This document shows, one piece after another, positions 7,135 to 8,763 of a stretch of DNA of 8,763 nucleotides. Where the stretch lies: the NCBI GenBank assembly GCA_913057885.1, contig CAJXOI010000020.1:1-8763 (forward strand), read 5' to 3'. A program made the translations under genes and the position numbers. The notes under the pieces were generated by a model, which was not told the origin of the DNA, searched no databases, and saw nothing but the letters and a program-made list of their open reading frames with translations. Origin of the DNA: an uncultured Micavibrio sp. Lineage in GTDB: Bacteria; Pseudomonadota; Alphaproteobacteria; Micavibrionales; UBA1664. How positions within the stretch are numbered: the stretch's first letter is position 1; each line of letters begins with the position of its first letter.

Positions 7135-7140
7135 AAAGGA
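7135..7140 (+). promoter_or_regulatory. Shine-Dalgarno site of aspS
   Basis: AAAGGA sits 8 bases upstream of the ATG at 7149 and decides this start. It contrasts with the divergent rnd gene, which has no such site. Confidence 0.65.
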
Positions 7141-7148
7141 CTATAACT

Positions 7149-8763
7149 ATGATACACGCATTCAGAACCCACACTTGTAACGACCTTCGCGCCGACCATG
7201 TCGGTGAAACGGTGAAATTATCGGGATGGATCCACCGTAAACGTGACCATGGTGGATTATTATTTATCGATTTACGGGACACGCATGGCCTGACGCAATG
7301 CGTGATTGACACTGACCACGTCCAATTTTCAGATGTTGAATCTTGGCGTGTTGAGAGTGTGATTACGGTGACAGGAAAAGTCATTGCCCGGTCTGATGAC
7401 ACCATCAATGATAAATTGCCCACAGGTCATATTGAGGTGGGGATAGACACAGCGGAATTGCAATCCGCGGCAAAAACATTGCCGTTTCAGGTGGCGGTTG
7501 ATGATAATGCGGGCGAAGATTTGCGCCTGCAATATCGTTTTCTAGATTTGCGCCGCGAAGACATGCAACGCAAAATCCGCCTGCGCAACGCGGTGATTGC
7601 ATCCATGCGTCAACGCATGACCGCACAGGATTTTCAGGAATTTCAAACCCCGATTTTAACGGCATCTTCACCAGAGGGAGCACGCGATTATTTGGTGCCA
7701 TCGCGCCTGCATCCGGGGATGTTTTATGCCCTGCCGCAGGCGCCGCAACAATTCAAACAATTATTGATGATTGGCGGGTTTGATAAATATTTCCAAATCG
7801 CGCCATGTTTCCGTGACGAAGACGGACGCGCCGACCGTTTGGCAGAATTTTATCAATTGGATGTTGAGATGTCGTTTGTCACACAAGACGACGTATTTAA
7901 TACGATGCAACCCGTCATTGAGGGCGTTTTCGAGGAATTTAATGACTTCACAGGCACACCGCACAAAATTGAATGGATGCCGCATATCACTTATAAAGAA
8001 GCAATGCTCAGATATGGTTCGGATAAGCCTGATTTGCGCAACCCATTGGAAATTTTTGATGTGACGGCCATATTCAATCGCGATGATGTCGAGTTCAAAG
8101 CGTTCAAGAGCGTGATTGAAAAAGGCGGCGTTGTCCGTGCAATTAAGGCACCTCGCACGGCGGACTTCCCACGCTCGTTTTTTGATAAATTGAATGATTG
8201 GGCGCGCGGAGAAGGTGCCCCGGGCCTTGGTTATATCCAATTTATGGAAGGATCTGCCAAGGGCCCGATTGCCAAATTTATCTCAGAGCATGCGATTGAT
8301 GTTCTGCGTGAAAATACGGATCATGTGGTCGATGGTGACTCCTTGTTCTTTGTTTGTGATATGCCATCCAAGGCCGCGCCATTTGCAGGACGGGCCCGTG
8401 ATGCGGTGTGTGATGCCATCGGCACGATCGATGCCGAACATCCCTATGCACGTGAAACAGGCGTCTTTAAATTCTGTTGGGTTGTCGATTTCCCGATGTA
8501 TGAACGGGATGAAGAGACAGGCGTTTTGGATTTTTCACACAACCCGTTTTCAATGCCGCAAAACGGCGCGGCGGATTTGGAAGATGAATCCAATTTGGAA
8601 AATGTTTTGGCATTCCAATATGACTGTGTCTGTAACGGGTTTGAATTGGCCTCGGGCGCGATCAGAAACCATAAACCCGAAATTATGGAACGGGCCTTTG
8701 CGCTTGCGGGGTATGATAAGTCCGTCCTTGAAGAAAAATTTGGTGGCATGCTATCGGCCTTTC
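7149..8763 (+). CDS. aspS: Aspartyl-tRNA synthetase, C-terminus cut by window edge
   Basis: The frame is open from ATG 7149 to the right edge (538 codons); bacterial-type AspRS is about 590-600 residues, so roughly 50-60 residues, including class II motif 3, lie outside. The enzyme charges tRNA(Asp) with aspartate in the cytoplasm. Visible parts are an N-terminal OB-fold anticodon-binding domain (about 20-110) with [11 protein letters not shown]; motif 1 around TPILT (167-171) leading to [13 protein letters not shown]; motif 2 FRDED (221-225) with Arg222, then [11 protein letters not shown]; the GAD insertion domain (about 290-415); and the late active-site strand [13 protein letters not shown]. 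His34, in DHGG, is the residue found in non-discriminating AspRS, where E. coli has Leu30. Such enzymes also make Asp-tRNA(Asn) for the GatCAB amidotransferase. At the E. coli Lys85 position this protein has Asp84, so the assignment is suggestive only. The start is supported by AAAGGA and a TTGCAA/TATAAA promoter. Confidence 0.95.
   Translation, partial: MIHAFRTHTCNDLRADHVGETVKLSGWIHRKRDHGGLLFIDLRDTHGLTQCVIDTDHVQFSDVESWRVESVITVTGKVIARSDDTINDKLPTGHIEVGIDTAELQSAAKTLPFQVAVDDNAGEDLRLQYRFLDLRREDMQRKIRLRNAVIASMRQRMTAQDFQEFQTPILTASSPEGARDYLVPSRLHPGMFYALPQAPQQFKQLLMIGGFDKYFQIAPCFRDEDGRADRLAEFYQLDVEMSFVTQDDVFNTMQPVIEGVFEEFNDFTGTPHKIEWMPHITYKEAMLRYGSDKPDLRNPLEIFDVTAIFNRDDVEFKAFKSVIEKGGVVRAIKAPRTADFPRSFFDKLNDWARGEGAPGLGYIQFMEGSAKGPIAKFISEHAIDVLRENTDHVVDGDSLFFVCDMPSKAAPFAGRARDAVCDAIGTIDAEHPYARETGVFKFCWVVDFPMYERDEETGVLDFSHNPFSMPQNGAADLEDESNLENVLAFQYDCVCNGFELASGAIRNHKPEIMERAFALAGYDKSVLEEKFGGMLSAF

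Noticed and set aside
7405..8240. Two minus-strand open frames (98 and 159 codons) opposite aspS.
   Set aside because: Both are antisense to an intact AspRS frame that carries motifs 1 and 2; the minus-strand translations show no family features.
1..8763. Search for a novel defence, mobile or biosynthetic system.
   Set aside because: All long frames are recognisable housekeeping or common transport/metabolic families, arranged in small separate units; there are no repeats, integrase-like genes or clusters of unknown genes to support such a claim.

Overview
The window looks like ordinary chromosomal DNA of an alphaproteobacterium of moderate GC (roughly 45-48% where I counted by eye, low for the class). 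The best taxonomic evidence is the aspartyl-tRNA synthetase: its motif 2 region (FRDED..RADR..EFYQLD.EMSF) and its [13 protein letters not shown] segment read like alphaproteobacterial AspRS rather than the E. coli form. The head-to-head pairing of rnd (RNase D) with aspS is also, from memory, common in that class. Genus or family cannot be fixed from this window.

Layout from left to right: (1) 1-423 (+), the 3' end of a gene for a periplasmic adaptor (membrane fusion protein) of an RND efflux pump; (2) 433-3579 (+), the complete inner-membrane RND permease, coupled to the adaptor by a 9-bp gap with a Shine-Dalgarno site that touches the adaptor stop codon; (3) 3568-4209 (-), a small isochorismatase-like cysteine hydrolase that converges on the permease gene and overlaps its last 12 bases; (4) a 111-bp AT-rich divergent promoter region (4210-4320); (5) 4321-5958 (+), a long-chain acyl-CoA synthetase (fadD-like); (6) 5959-7071 (-), RNase D, whose stop codon abuts the fadD stop codon with no base between; (7) a 77-bp divergent promoter region (7072-7148); (8) 7149-8763 (+), aspS, open at the right edge and lacking roughly its last 50-60 residues, including class II motif 3.

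The adaptor and permease form one functional unit: a tripartite efflux pump whose outer-membrane channel is not in the window. The remaining genes are separate transcription units for fatty-acid activation, tRNA/RNA 3'-end processing and tRNA charging. There is no stretch over 300 bases without a gene, and I see no mobile element, tRNA or rRNA gene, CRISPR array or phage remnant. I found no candidate for an undescribed multi-gene system.

The points worth a second look are small in scale. Two minus-strand genes have promoter-like sequences placed so that transcripts would start at or within a few bases of the start codon (leaderless). The rnd and aspS promoters interleave. The RND permease has a non-AcrB set of proton-relay residues. 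The AspRS carries a histidine typical of the non-discriminating (Asp/Asn) type.
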